A stretch of DNA of 64,000 nucleotides, taken from positions 25,694 through 89,693 of the forward strand of contig URHS01000002.1 in NCBI GenBank assembly GCA_900547685.1, in the 5' to 3' direction. The position numbers and the translations under genes are program-made. Positions 42,292-52,600 of the stretch are shown one piece after another; the stretch's first letter is position 1, and the number at the start of each line of letters is the position of its first letter. Below the pieces are notes generated by a model. It was not told the DNA's origin. It did not search any database and worked only from the letters and a program-made list of their open reading frames with translations. The DNA is from an uncultured Blautia sp. GTDB taxonomy: Bacteria > Bacillota > Clostridia > Lachnospirales > Lachnospiraceae.

Positions 42292-43623
42292 ATGAAGAAA
42301 AAGCAAAAAATTATAATCGGAGCCTGTACCGTACTGTGTGTAGGAGTAATTGGTGCGGGGATTTTCTTTGCACAGCATAAAGAAAAAGGGAGTAAAGAAG
42401 AGATTGCCTATGTTATGAGTGTTTCTTCTATGAATGATATGGCAGGTACACAAAAATTGGCAGGAGTGGTAGAATCTCAGAAAACTTTAGATATTCAAAA
42501 AGATGCAGAGCGAGAGGTGAAGGAGATTTTGGTAAAAACAGGAGACGAAGTAGATGTGGGAACTCCTTTATTTACTTATGATACTGCAAAATTGGATACA
42601 GATCTACAACAGGCAAATCTGGATTTAGAAAGAGTAAATAATGATATGGAGAATCAGAAAGCACAGATTGCCCAGTTGGAGAAAGAAAAGAAAAAGGCAC
42701 CTGAAAAAGAACAACTCTCTTACACCACACAGATACAGTCTGCGCAGATGGATTTAAAGAAAAGTGAATACGAAAAAAAGGCAAAAGAAGTGGAGATTAA
42801 TCGCTTGAAAAGCCAAATTGAAAATTCTACTGTTAATAGTGAAATGAAAGGTGTGGTGAAATCTATTAATAATTCTCAAAACGGAGAGAATTTTAATCCT
42901 TATGATGGTTCTCAGCAGGAATTTATGACTATTTTAGCTACGGGAGAATATCGAATTAAAGGAAAAGTCAATGAACAGAACATTACTCAGATTGTAGAGG
43001 GAGCTCCGGCAATTATTCGCTCCAGAGTTGATAAGAATGCTGTATGGAGAGGAACTTATACAGCAGTAGATACGAAAAATCCTAACAATAATACAGATAA
43101 TATGATGTTTGGTGGCAATCAGGAACAGCAAATGACTTCTACTTCCTATCCGTTTTATGTGGAGTTAGAATCTTCGGAAGGATTACTTTTGGGACAGCAT
43201 GTCTATATTGAACAGGATACAGGATTAGAAGAAAGAGAAGATGGAATTTGGCTGGATGAGGCATTTATTACAGACATAGATGGAAACCCTTATGTATGGA
43301 TAGAATCTAAGAAAGGTACACTGGAGAAAAGAACTGTAGTGTTGGGGACTTATGATGAAAACATGATGCAGTATAAAGTTGAAAATGGATTGAAGTCTTC
43401 CGATTACATAGCTTTTCCACAGGATTTCTTTAAAGAAGGAGTAAAGACTACTCATGAAATGACAGAAGGAATGATGGAAGAAGTTCCAATGCCGGAAGGA
43501 GAAATGTTACCGGAAGGAGAAATGCTGCCGGAAGGAGAAATGCTGCCGGAGGAAGAAATGTTACCGGAAGAAGGTGAAGGAGAAGCTGTAATACCGGAAG
43601 AAGGTACAGCAACTGTAGAGTAA
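42292..43623 (+). CDS. Membrane-fusion protein (HlyD/MacA-like) 1
   Basis: This 443-residue protein has an uncleaved N-terminal anchor (about 5-25). A lipoyl-like half (VKEILVKTGDEVDVGTPLFTYD) lies near residues 70-95. A coiled-coil hairpin spans about 100-182, rich in Lys, Glu and Gln. The second lipoyl half (STVNSEMKGVVKSINNSQNG) and beta-barrel domains follow. It ends in the repeat PEGEML three times, then PEEEML, giving an acidic tail. Such adaptors link an exporter to the envelope; in Gram-positives they pair with MacB/YknYZ-type permeases. A second adaptor and a permease follow within 14 and 17 bases. Confidence 0.85.
   Translation: MKKKQKIIIGACTVLCVGVIGAGIFFAQHKEKGSKEEIAYVMSVSSMNDMAGTQKLAGVVESQKTLDIQKDAEREVKEILVKTGDEVDVGTPLFTYDTAKLDTDLQQANLDLERVNNDMENQKAQIAQLEKEKKKAPEKEQLSYTTQIQSAQMDLKKSEYEKKAKEVEINRLKSQIENSTVNSEMKGVVKSINNSQNGENFNPYDGSQQEFMTILATGEYRIKGKVNEQNITQIVEGAPAIIRSRVDKNAVWRGTYTAVDTKNPNNNTDNMMFGGNQEQQMTSTSYPFYVELESSEGLLLGQHVYIEQDTGLEEREDGIWLDEAFITDIDGNPYVWIESKKGTLEKRTVVLGTYDENMMQYKVENGLKSSDYIAFPQDFFKEGVKTTHEMTEGMMEEVPMPEGEMLPEGEMLPEGEMLPEEEMLPEEGEGEAVIPEEGTATVE
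43493..43575 (+). repeat. 18-bp tandem repeat encoding PEGEML
   Basis: About four and a half 18-bp units near the 3' end of the first adaptor gene encode PEGEML or PEEEML. In-frame expansion or contraction would change only the length of an acidic tail. Confidence 0.8.
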
Positions 43624-43636
43624 AGGAGGCGGGAAA

Positions 43637-45328
43637 ATGCGAATAAATAAAAAAACAGCAAAAATTGCCGCAGTCAGTACAGTGGGTGTTCTTCTCCTTG
43701 GCGGAGGTATCTGGTTTGCAGCGGGCAAATTGAAAAAATCAGAGATAAAAGTGTATCCGATGGAAGAACTATCTCAACAGATATGGGGAGAAACCAACAG
43801 TTTGGAAGGTGTAGTTTCTTCTAATGTATCTCAGGAAGTACGTTTGATGGATAAACAATTAGTCTCACAGGTTCATGTACAGGAAGGGCAAGAGGTAAAA
43901 GAAGGAGATCCTTTGCTGACCTATGATATGACTTTGGTAAATATTGATCTGGAAATGGAAAAACTGAATAAAGAACAGTTAAAAGTGAAGAAAAAAGGTC
44001 TGGAAAATGAGCTGAAGAATCTGAAAAATGACAAAAAGAATATGGCAGCAGGAAGCAAGCCCTATAAAATTGAATTTCTCAGTAATATAGAAGAGAAACC
44101 GGAAGAACGGGAAACATCACAGGAGCAGGTAAGACCGTCTGGTGTGTATAAAAGACTGTATCGTGATATTGCCATTGATAATACCGAATTTCCAAATGAT
44201 GATGCTATTATAGAAAATGCAATTCCTTATTCCGGAAAAGGAACGAAAGAAGATCCTTATGTGTATGTGTGTCAAAAAGGTGTTCTTATACAGGGAGAAT
44301 TTTTAAATCAGCTGGCCGGTTTTGATGCTTCCGGTAACAGAGTGCGTGAACCATATTACTGTAAGCTGGAAGTACGAAGTGATAATAGTTTTGATGGAAC
44401 TTTGCAGGCGGCTATGATTTTAGACGGAAGTGCAATTGAAAGCAGAGTAGAATCAAGTGACTGGTTCCGTACCAGATTAGGAAAAAATGAGTGGGAAGAA
44501 ATGCTTCCCCAGGAGGAAGTTCCACCAGGAGAAGTAATTCCTGAATTGCCGGATGGAACAGGAAATGCAATTCCTGATAATGAAATTATTGGTGGTTATT
44601 CTAAAGAGGAATTAGAAAAAGCCATTAAAGAAAAGGAAAAAGAAATTAAAACTACAGAGCTGGATATTAAAGAATCTGATTTGAAGATTAAAAAAGTAGA
44701 ACAGGAACTTCAGAGTGAAACTGTCTCCAGTACAGTAAATGGTGTCGTAAAGAAGGTGGGAGATCCTGCTAAGGGAGAAGTAGACGGAGAGCCGTTTATT
44801 GTAGTTGAAAGTAGTGAAGGTGTATATATTGAAGGCGTAGTAAGTGAAGCATTGTTAGAAAAAGTTAAGGCGGGACAGATTGTAACCGGTATGGCTTATG
44901 AGTCTGGTACATTCTTTGAGGCAGAAGTAAAAGAAGTTTCTCCTTATCCGGCAAGCGGTTATCAAAGATATGATGGCAGAGAGCTTACTTATTATCCATT
45001 CACTGCATATATTGCAGACAGCACCGGATTAAAGGATAGTGAAATGGTAAATATGGAACTGCCGGCTGAAGATGGCGGCATGACAGGAATTTTCATTGGG
45101 AAAGAATATATCCGAAGCAAAGAAGGAGAAGACTTTGTCTATAAAGAAGGAAAGAATGGGAAACTGGAAAAACAGCCTGTGCGTACAGGTCAGACTTTTT
45201 ATGGTTCTATAGTAGAAATTAAAGATGGTCTGACTATGGAGGATCACATCGCATTTCCTTACGGCAAAAAGGTAAAAGAAGGAGCAAAGGTAAAACGCAC
45301 CTCTTTAATGGAAGAAAATATGTTTTAA
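43637..45328 (+). CDS. Membrane-fusion protein (HlyD/MacA-like) 2 with hairpin insertion
   Basis: This 563-residue adaptor has an N-terminal anchor (9-29) and a lipoyl half near residues 75-95 (SQVHVQEGQEVKEGDPLLTYD). The first coiled-coil arm is at 105-135. An insertion of about 180 residues (roughly 140-320; including YSGKGTKEDPYVYVCQKG) precedes the second arm (about 320-360). The second lipoyl half (SSTVNGVVKKVGDPAKGE) and barrel domains follow. A folded insertion at the tip of the hairpin is unusual and could be a contact or sensing domain. It begins 14 bases after the first adaptor gene with AAAGGAGG. Confidence 0.82.
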   Translation: MRINKKTAKIAAVSTVGVLLLGGGIWFAAGKLKKSEIKVYPMEELSQQIWGETNSLEGVVSSNVSQEVRLMDKQLVSQVHVQEGQEVKEGDPLLTYDMTLVNIDLEMEKLNKEQLKVKKKGLENELKNLKNDKKNMAAGSKPYKIEFLSNIEEKPEERETSQEQVRPSGVYKRLYRDIAIDNTEFPNDDAIIENAIPYSGKGTKEDPYVYVCQKGVLIQGEFLNQLAGFDASGNRVREPYYCKLEVRSDNSFDGTLQAAMILDGSAIESRVESSDWFRTRLGKNEWEEMLPQEEVPPGEVIPELPDGTGNAIPDNEIIGGYSKEELEKAIKEKEKEIKTTELDIKESDLKIKKVEQELQSETVSSTVNGVVKKVGDPAKGEVDGEPFIVVESSEGVYIEGVVSEALLEKVKAGQIVTGMAYESGTFFEAEVKEVSPYPASGYQRYDGRELTYYPFTAYIADSTGLKDSEMVNMELPAEDGGMTGIFIGKEYIRSKEGEDFVYKEGKNGKLEKQPVRTGQTFYGSIVEIKDGLTMEDHIAFPYGKKVKEGAKVKRTSLMEENMF

Positions 45329-45345
45329 GAAAGGAAAGCAGCGCA

Positions 45346-46599
45346 ATGATTGAAAATATTAGATTGTCTTTTCAGGGGATTTGGGCACATAAAATGCGTT
45401 CCTTTTTGACCATGCTGGGAATTATTATTGGTATCGCATCTTTAATATCTATTGTGTCTACAATTAAAGGAACAAATGAACAGATTAAGAAAAACCTCAT
45501 TGGTGAGGGTGATAATGTAGTGGATATTTACCTGAGCCAGAGCGGAGGAGAATATGAGATAGAATATCAGGGGGTGCCGGATGGAGTACCTGTGGTTACA
45601 GAAGAACAGAAAGAAAAAATAACAGAATTGGATGAAGTAATTGATGTAACTTGCTATCAGGCCAGAAAGTATGCAGACAGTGTTTGCTACCAGGATAAAA
45701 CCATGAATGGCGGAAGTGTACTCGGTATTGATACAGATTATCTGGATACCTGCGGATATCAGATTATCAGAGGAAGAGGTTTTGCACAAAAGGATTATGG
45801 GAAATTCCAGAAGGTAGCATTGATTGATGAAACTGCTTCCAGTAACTTTTTTGAAAAAGGACAGGAGATAGGGCAGGTTATAGAAATTAAAGGAGAACCT
45901 TTTACTGTAGTAGGGGTGATTAAAAAGACGGAGGAATTTGAACCTGTCATTAACAGCAGAGAAGAATATTATACGTATTACAATGAAAGCAGCGGCATGG
46001 TTTTAATACCGGACAGTGTATGGCCTATTGTTTATCAGTATGATGAACCTCAGCTTGTGTCTGTAAAAGCTACTTCACCGGAAAGTATGAGTGCAGCAGG
46101 GAAAAAGACAGCAGAAATTTTGAATGAAAGTATTGTTTCTGTAAATGGGGATATTAAATATAAGGCCAGAGATATGATGGAAAAGGCAAAAGGTCTGCAG
46201 CAAATTAGTGAAAGTACTAATCGCCAGCTTTTATGGATTGCCAGCATTTCCCTTTTAGTCGGAGGTATTGGTGTTATGAATATTATGTTGGTATCTGTGA
46301 CGGAAAGAACAGGGGAGATTGGTTTAAAAAAAGCTATTGGTGCAAATAAGAGAAGAATTTTGGGACAATTTCTTACAGAAGCAGCAGTTCTCACCAGCAT
46401 AGGCGGTATTTTAGGCGTTTTTGCAGGAATTATCCTGGCGGCGGTAATTGCTAAGATGTCGGGTGCTCCTATGGTAATCAGTGTACCGGCGGCAGCATTA
46501 GCCGTTATTTTCTCAACGGTGATTGGTTTGATTTTCGGTTTATTGCCATCTGTAAAAGCGGCAAATTTAAGCCCGATTGAAGCTTTAAGAAGAATGTAA
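45346..46599 (+). CDS. MacB/FtsX-type ABC transporter permease
   Basis: This 417-residue permease has one N-terminal helix (RSFLTMLGIIIGIASLISIVS), a roughly 240-residue extracytoplasmic MacB_PCD-type domain and three C-terminal helices. LLVGGIGVMNIMLVSVTERTGEIGLKKAIGA is the diagnostic FtsX/MacB segment (residues 308-338). MacB-type permeases need an ATPase of the LolD type, but none is encoded between 42 and 47 kb. The partner is presumably supplied from elsewhere. Together with the two adaptors it suggests export of a peptide or lipid-linked substrate, or mechanical signalling. Confidence 0.88.
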   Translation: MIENIRLSFQGIWAHKMRSFLTMLGIIIGIASLISIVSTIKGTNEQIKKNLIGEGDNVVDIYLSQSGGEYEIEYQGVPDGVPVVTEEQKEKITELDEVIDVTCYQARKYADSVCYQDKTMNGGSVLGIDTDYLDTCGYQIIRGRGFAQKDYGKFQKVALIDETASSNFFEKGQEIGQVIEIKGEPFTVVGVIKKTEEFEPVINSREEYYTYYNESSGMVLIPDSVWPIVYQYDEPQLVSVKATSPESMSAAGKKTAEILNESIVSVNGDIKYKARDMMEKAKGLQQISESTNRQLLWIASISLLVGGIGVMNIMLVSVTERTGEIGLKKAIGANKRRILGQFLTEAAVLTSIGGILGVFAGIILAAVIAKMSGAPMVISVPAAALAVIFSTVIGLIFGLLPSVKAANLSPIEALRRM

Positions 46600-46605
46600 A
46601 GTAAG

Positions 46606-46640
46606 AATGGAACTGTTGCTTAAAACGACAGTTCCATTTG
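46606..46640 (+). terminator. Terminator after the permease gene
   Basis: A stem of 11 or more bp (46607-46617 with 46628-46638) is followed by TTTGTCTTT. It contains TGTTGCTT at 46614-46621. Confidence 0.7.
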
Positions 46641-46679
46641 TCTTTCATAGGAAAGAGAACTTTATGAAATAAAAAATCA

Positions 46680-46708
46680 TTGTATTTGGACGTGCTGTAT
46701 GGTATCAT
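46680..46708 (+). promoter_or_regulatory. Promoter of degV-argS
   Basis: TTGTAT (46680-46685) and TATCAT (46703-46708) are 17 bp apart, 38 bases before the start codon. Confidence 0.5.
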
Positions 46709-46746
46709 TAAAAACAATGACCTAAAATTAGAAAAGGGAGCTGAGA

Positions 46747-47628
46747 ATGATGGGGAAAAAGAAAATCGCAATTATTACAGACAGCAATAGCGGTATCACT
46801 CAGAAAGAAGCACAGCAGCTTGGAATTACAGTATTGGCAATGCCATTTTATATTAATGAACAATTATTTTTAGAAGATATTACTTTGACACAGGAAGAAT
46901 TTTATAAACGGCTGGCAGAAGATGCAAATATTTCAACTTCTCAGCCTTCACCTGCAGATGTTATGGAAGCATGGGAAACACTTTTGGAAGAATACGATGA
47001 AGTTGTGCACATTCCCATGTCAAGTGGATTAAGCAATTCCTGTCAGACAGCCTTTGTGTTGGCAAAGGAGTTTCATGACAGAGTACAGGTAGTAGATAAC
47101 CAGCGTATTTCCGTTACTCAGCGTCAATCTGTGTTAGATGCTATGGAATTGGTAAAGGCAGGTAAGGATGCAGCCCAGATAAAAGAAATTTTGGAAAAGG
47201 AAGCCGGGGAGTCCAGTATTTATATTACATTGGAGACGTTAAAATACCTGAAAAAAGGCGGAAGAATTACACCGGCAGCGGCAGCTCTTGGTACAGTATT
47301 GAATTTAAAACCGGTTCTGCAGATTCAAGGAGATAAATTAGATGCCTTTTCAAAAGCAAGAGGCAAGAAACAGGCAAAACGTACCATGCTTCAGGCCATG
47401 AAAGCTGATTTGGAAGGCAGATTTAAAGAGTATGTAAATAGAGATTTAATTTGCCTACAGGCAGCTTATACCGGTAATGAAGAAGAAGCTATGGAATGGA
47501 AAAAGGAATTGGAAAGTCAATTTCCGGGAATGCCGGTATACATGGCGCCTCTGTCCTTGAGTGTGGCATGCCATATCGGTCAGGGAGCTTTAGCAGTAGC
47601 AGCATCAAAAAAAGTGGAAGTGGAGTAA
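46747..47628 (+). CDS. DegV-family fatty-acid-binding protein
   Basis: This 293-residue two-domain DegV protein resembles FakB, which presents an acyl chain to the kinase FakA. IITDSNSGIT at the N-terminus, TSQPSPADV near residue 58 and the lipid-site strand HIPMSSGLSNSCQTA (about 83-97) are typical. GGRITPAAAALGTVLNLKPVL lies near residue 175. Whether it acts in exogenous fatty-acid uptake depends on a FakA not in this window. An in-frame ATG at 46750 is an alternative start. argS follows after seven bases. Confidence 0.9.
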   Translation: MMGKKKIAIITDSNSGITQKEAQQLGITVLAMPFYINEQLFLEDITLTQEEFYKRLAEDANISTSQPSPADVMEAWETLLEEYDEVVHIPMSSGLSNSCQTAFVLAKEFHDRVQVVDNQRISVTQRQSVLDAMELVKAGKDAAQIKEILEKEAGESSIYITLETLKYLKKGGRITPAAAALGTVLNLKPVLQIQGDKLDAFSKARGKKQAKRTMLQAMKADLEGRFKEYVNRDLICLQAAYTGNEEEAMEWKKELESQFPGMPVYMAPLSLSVACHIGQGALAVAASKKVEVE

Positions 47629-47635
47629 CAGACAG

Positions 47636-49402
47636 ATGAAGAAAATCATAGAAAAAATTGAGGAAGTAGTAAAAGAAGCATTTGCAGCTTCAGAATATGA
47701 TGAAAAATTTGCCAAAGTAACAGTATCTAACCGACCTGATTTATGCGAATATCAGTGTAATGGCGCTATGGCAGCGGCAAAGACTTATAAGAAAGCACCG
47801 ATTATGATTGCTAACAGCGTAGTAGAGAAATTGAAAGACAATGAAATATTTGAAAGTGCAGAAGCAGTTAATCCGGGATTTATCAATCTGAAGTTAAAGA
47901 AAGAATTTTTGGCAGAATATTTAAATGATATGTTGGCAGATGAAAAACTTTCTGTAGAGGAAGCAAAAAATCCAAAGACAATTGTAATTGATTATGGCGG
48001 TCCTAACGTTGCAAAACCTCTTCATGTAGGCCATTTACGTTCTGCAATCATCGGAGAAAGTATTAAGAGAATGGGACGCTTTTTAGGTCATAAAGTGATT
48101 GGCGATGTTCATTTAGGTGACTGGGGTCTTCAGATGGGCTTGATTATTACAGAACTTTCCAAGAGACAGCCGGATTTAGTGTATTTTAATGAAAATTATG
48201 AAGGGGAGTATCCAAAGGAAGCCCCATTTACAGTAAGTGAACTGGAAGAGATATATCCTACTGCCAGTGGAAAATCAAAAGAAGATGAAGCATACAAAAA
48301 CGAGGCATTAGAAGCAACTCTTCAGCTTCAGAAGGGAAGAAGAGGCTATCGTGCTTTATGGCAACATATTATGGAGGTCTCTGTAACAGACTTAAAGAAA
48401 AACTATGCGAAATTGAAAGTGGATTTTGATCTGTGGAAAGGCGAAGCTGATGCCGATGCGTATATTCCTGCTATGGTAGATTACTTAAAAGAAAATGGTT
48501 ACGCTTATCTGGATCAGGGAGCTCTTGTAGTAGATGTAAAAGAAGAAACAGATACAAAAGAAATTCCGCCATGTATGATTTTGAAATCAGATGGAGCTTC
48601 TCTGTACAATACAACAGATTTGGCGACTATTGTGCAGCGTATGGAAGACTATAAGCCGGATGAAATTATTTATGTAGTAGATAAACGTCAGGAACTGCAT
48701 TTTGTTCAGGTATTCCGTTGTGCAAAGAAAGCAAAACTGGTAGACGAAAATACACAGTTGTCTTTTGTTGGCTTTGGTACTATGAATGGAAAAGACGGAA
48801 AACCATTTAAGACAAGAGAAGGCGGTGTGATGCGATTAGAACGTCTGATTGCGGAAATTAATGAGGAAATGTTCAAAAAAATAACAGAAAACCGTAGTGT
48901 TAAAGACGAAAACGCAGAAAAAACCGCTCAGATGGTTGGATTATCTGCAATTAAATACGGAGATTTATCCAATCAGGCATCAAAAGATTATGTGTTTGAT
49001 ATTGAACGTTTTACTTCCTTTGAAGGAAATACAGGTCCATATATTCTTTACACAATTGTTCGTATTAAATCCATTTTAAGCCGTTACACAGAAAGCGGAA
49101 AAAGTGTAGATACAAAGACGATAAAAGGGGCAGTAAATGACAGTGAAAAAGCATTGATGTTAGAATTATCTCGCTTTAATTCTATTATTGCACCTGCATT
49201 TGAAGAAAAAGCACCTCATAGAATTTGTTCTTATATTTACGATTTGGCAAATGCTTTTAACAGTTTCTATCATGAAACAAAGATTTTATCAGAAGAAGAT
49301 GAAGATAAGAAAGCATCCTGGATTTGTTTGTTGACATTGACAGAAAAAGTATTAGAAACATGTATTGATTTACTGGGATTTGACGCGCCGGATAGAATGT
49401 AA
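47636..49402 (+). CDS. argS: Arginyl-tRNA synthetase
   Basis: This 588-residue class I synthetase has an N-terminal additional domain and the ArgRS HIGH region KPLHVGHLRSAIIGESI. GDVHLGDWGLQMGL follows, and the C-terminal DALR anticodon-binding domain has HRICSYIYDLANAFNSFYHE. No classic KMSKS is seen, which is usual for ArgRS. Length is normal. The RBS before 47636 is weak, so it is probably translated after degV. Confidence 0.96.
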   Translation: MKKIIEKIEEVVKEAFAASEYDEKFAKVTVSNRPDLCEYQCNGAMAAAKTYKKAPIMIANSVVEKLKDNEIFESAEAVNPGFINLKLKKEFLAEYLNDMLADEKLSVEEAKNPKTIVIDYGGPNVAKPLHVGHLRSAIIGESIKRMGRFLGHKVIGDVHLGDWGLQMGLIITELSKRQPDLVYFNENYEGEYPKEAPFTVSELEEIYPTASGKSKEDEAYKNEALEATLQLQKGRRGYRALWQHIMEVSVTDLKKNYAKLKVDFDLWKGEADADAYIPAMVDYLKENGYAYLDQGALVVDVKEETDTKEIPPCMILKSDGASLYNTTDLATIVQRMEDYKPDEIIYVVDKRQELHFVQVFRCAKKAKLVDENTQLSFVGFGTMNGKDGKPFKTREGGVMRLERLIAEINEEMFKKITENRSVKDENAEKTAQMVGLSAIKYGDLSNQASKDYVFDIERFTSFEGNTGPYILYTIVRIKSILSRYTESGKSVDTKTIKGAVNDSEKALMLELSRFNSIIAPAFEEKAPHRICSYIYDLANAFNSFYHETKILSEEDEDKKASWICLLTLTEKVLETCIDLLGFDAPDRM

Positions 49403-49407
49403 AAGAT

Positions 49408-49451
49408 ACCCCCCGCTGCAAGGTTCATGCTGAGCCTTTGCAGGGGTTTTT
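49408..49451 (+). terminator. Terminator after argS
   Basis: A C-rich/G-rich stem (49408-49423 with 49435-49447) with an 11-nt loop is followed by a T run. Confidence 0.88.
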
Positions 49452-49500
49452 CGTTATTTTGAATAAGTCCTTGCGGCTGGTTTGTCCGATTGGTTGAAAA

Positions 49501-49563
49501 ATGTGCACATAAGAGGAAAAATGCATATAGATAATTGCAAAATATGGCATTAAATAGTATTAT
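49501..49563 (+). promoter_or_regulatory. Promoter region of the GH101 gene
   Basis: TTGCAA (49535-49540) and TATTAT (49558-49563) are spaced 17 bp. Upstream is a perfect 10-bp palindrome ATGTGCACAT (49501-49510), a possible operator. Confidence 0.6.
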
Positions 49564-49617
49564 TAAGAAAAATATTTGTGCAGAATGTATGAATATTTAA
49601 AGAGAAAGGAGAAGACT

Positions 49618-52600
49618 ATGAAAAAAAGAAACATGAAAGTATTCAGTTTGCTTTTAGTAGCCAGCATGACTGTTCCACAGTTAGCTGATTATTCACAGCT
49701 TTCAGGACTTACTGTAGTACATGCGGCAGTAAATGAACAAGTTTCTCAAAAAGCAGTAACTGAAGTATGGCGTCACCTTACATCAGGTGCAACAAATGAC
49801 AATGGAAAGAAACCGGCAGTATTGAAGAACACCAATGAAAATGCAATCGATCCTGCAGGTGGAGAAATCAGTCTTGTATTAAAGACTTCACAGAACTCTG
49901 CTTTAAACAGAGTTCAGATTTGTCCATATTGGGTAGATGGAGGCAACTTCATAAATGCAGTAGGATTTGATGCAAACAGTAAATGGTTCTTTGAATACAA
50001 GGCAGATGGTTTAGCTGGTAATTGGCCTGGACTTGGCATTTCTGAATGGAATACAGATGAGGAAGTTCCTATTGTAATTTCCTGGAAGGGAAATGTGTAT
50101 ACTGTTACAATTAATGGTCAGAAGTGTGCAGAGCAGACAGTACCTGCTGAATTTTTAGAAGCATTAAAAGGCGGAAGTTTTGCAATTAAGGCCGGTACTT
50201 ATGGTCAGGATATAACAGACGTCTATTTTAAAGATGTTCAGGTTAAGAACAGCAAGGGAGAAGTCGTTGTAGAAAAAGGCGCTGATACATGGGAATTGTC
50301 TACCGGAAATGGTGAAAGCTTTGAAGCCGGCACAGAAATTACAACAGTAACTTTAACAGGTAAAGTTGTAGATGCTGACAAGAATCCGGTTGCCGGAGCT
50401 ACTGTTACTGTTGGGGATAAGAGCACAACAACAGGCGAAGACGGTACTTGGACACTGGAAGGTATTGAATCAGGCGAAGTTGAAATTGCAGTAAGCAAAG
50501 AAGGCTATAAGAGTGCAACAACAACTGCAACCATTGAAAAAGAAGACAAAGTAATTGCAGATATTACTTTATCCACAGGTGATGCAGTAGATTTCGAAGG
50601 CACAGCAGATGAAAGTATTTCTTCCGATGAGATGAAAGTGGCAATTGACAGTGAATTCCCACGAGTAGCAGGATATGAAATTTTAAAAGGTAACGGAGCC
50701 GGCAAGAAAATGTATGGCCAGACTGAAAAGCTGGATACTATCGTGCTTAACCAGACATCTGCAAATGATTCTACAGGTATTGCGATAAAACCAGAAGTTA
50801 CTTCTAAAAAAGAAGGCACAAACAAGATGGTTTACACAATGAAGTTAGATGATGAAAACAACAATATTCATGCAACGATTAAAGCAGAGCTGGTAGTAGA
50901 GAAAAATACACTTGCTTTCAATATTAAATCTGTAGAAAGAGAAGAAGGCTCTGAATTAGTAAAAACAATCAATATTCCTAATCAAAATCTGGTATCTGTA
51001 AGAACTTCACAGGCAGGCGCAAGATTTGATGGTGCGAATATGTCCAACAACACAAAGAGCAGCGGAGATACACATCAGGATGTTGCTTCCATGGGAACTG
51101 GTAAAACCGGTTATATGTATGCATTTGTATCTAATTCTGATTTAAGTGCAGGTCTTTGGAGTAACTCTGAAAACAATGTAAACCGTGACTGGCAGCGTGT
51201 TGTAGCTAATACAGCAGCAAAAGAAGGATATCGTGAAACAGGTTTGAGCAGTAACTACTGGACATGGCAAAAAGGTGAAGGTTATAGAGTAGAAGATGAA
51301 ACTTATGAACTTCCTTCCACAAAGATTGCAATTACAGCAGATGAAAACAGCGATGAAAAAGTAGACTGGCAGGATGGTGCTATTGCTTACCGTGATATTA
51401 TGAACAATCCAAAGGGAAGTGAATTAGTACCTGACAGAGCTGCACTTCGTATCGCAATGAACTTCTCCAGCCAGGCACAGAACCCATTCCTGATGACTCT
51501 GGATAATGTTAAGAAAGTATACTTAAATACAGATGGTCTGGGACAGAGCGTTCTGTTAAAAGGTTACGGAAGTGAAGGACATGACTCCGGACACTTGAAT
51601 TACGCTGATATCGGTACCAGAATCGGTGGCGCAGAAGATATGACAACTCTTATGAAAGAGGGTGCAAAATACGGAGCTACCTTTGGTATTCACGTAAATG
51701 CCAGTGAAACTTATCCGGAATCTATTTACTTCGAAGAAGACAGATTGATGAAAGGTTCCAATGGAAAATATTCTTATGGTTGGAACTGGTTGGATCAGGG
51801 TATTAATATTAATGCGGACTATGACTTAAGACATGGTCGTGAACAACGTTTCTTAGATTTAAAAGAAAAACTGGATGCAGCAGATCCGGACGGAAAGAAT
51901 GACCTTGACTTTATCTATGTAGACGTATGGGGCAATGGTCAGTCCGGTGATAACGGTACATGGGCAAGCCGCCAGCTGGCAAAAGAAATCACAGAAACAT
52001 GTGATTGGCGATTAGCAGGTGAGTGGGGACATGCAAATGAGTATGATTCTACATTCCAGCACTGGGCAGCAGACCTTACTTATGGTGGAGCAGCGAATAA
52101 AGGTATTAACAGTGCAATCACAAGATTTATTCGTAACCATCAGAAAGATTCATGGGTTGGTGATTATCCAAGCTATGGCGGAGCAGCAGTTAATCCACTT
52201 CTTGGTGGATACGATATGAAAGACTTTGAAGGATGGCAGGGAAGAAATGACTATAAGGGATACATTGAAAACCTCTTTGACGATGATGTATCTACAAAAT
52301 TCCTTCAGCATTACGAAGTTATGCAATGGGTAGACGGAGATGCTACTATGGTTGCAGGCTCAGTATGGACTCCTGAAATGAAAGTTGTTCTTCAGGATAA
52401 AGAAAGAAAACAGACTGTTACAGTAGAAAGACAGTCCAATGATGGAAGCAACCCGGGTTATAGCTTGAGAACCATGAAGTTCGATGACGGAAATGGTGAA
52501 AGAGTAATCATGGATGGTGAAAAATACTTAATTCCATGGTACTGGGATGCAAATGGTAATTCTTTAGGTGATAACTATAAACTGTATCACTGGAATCAGG

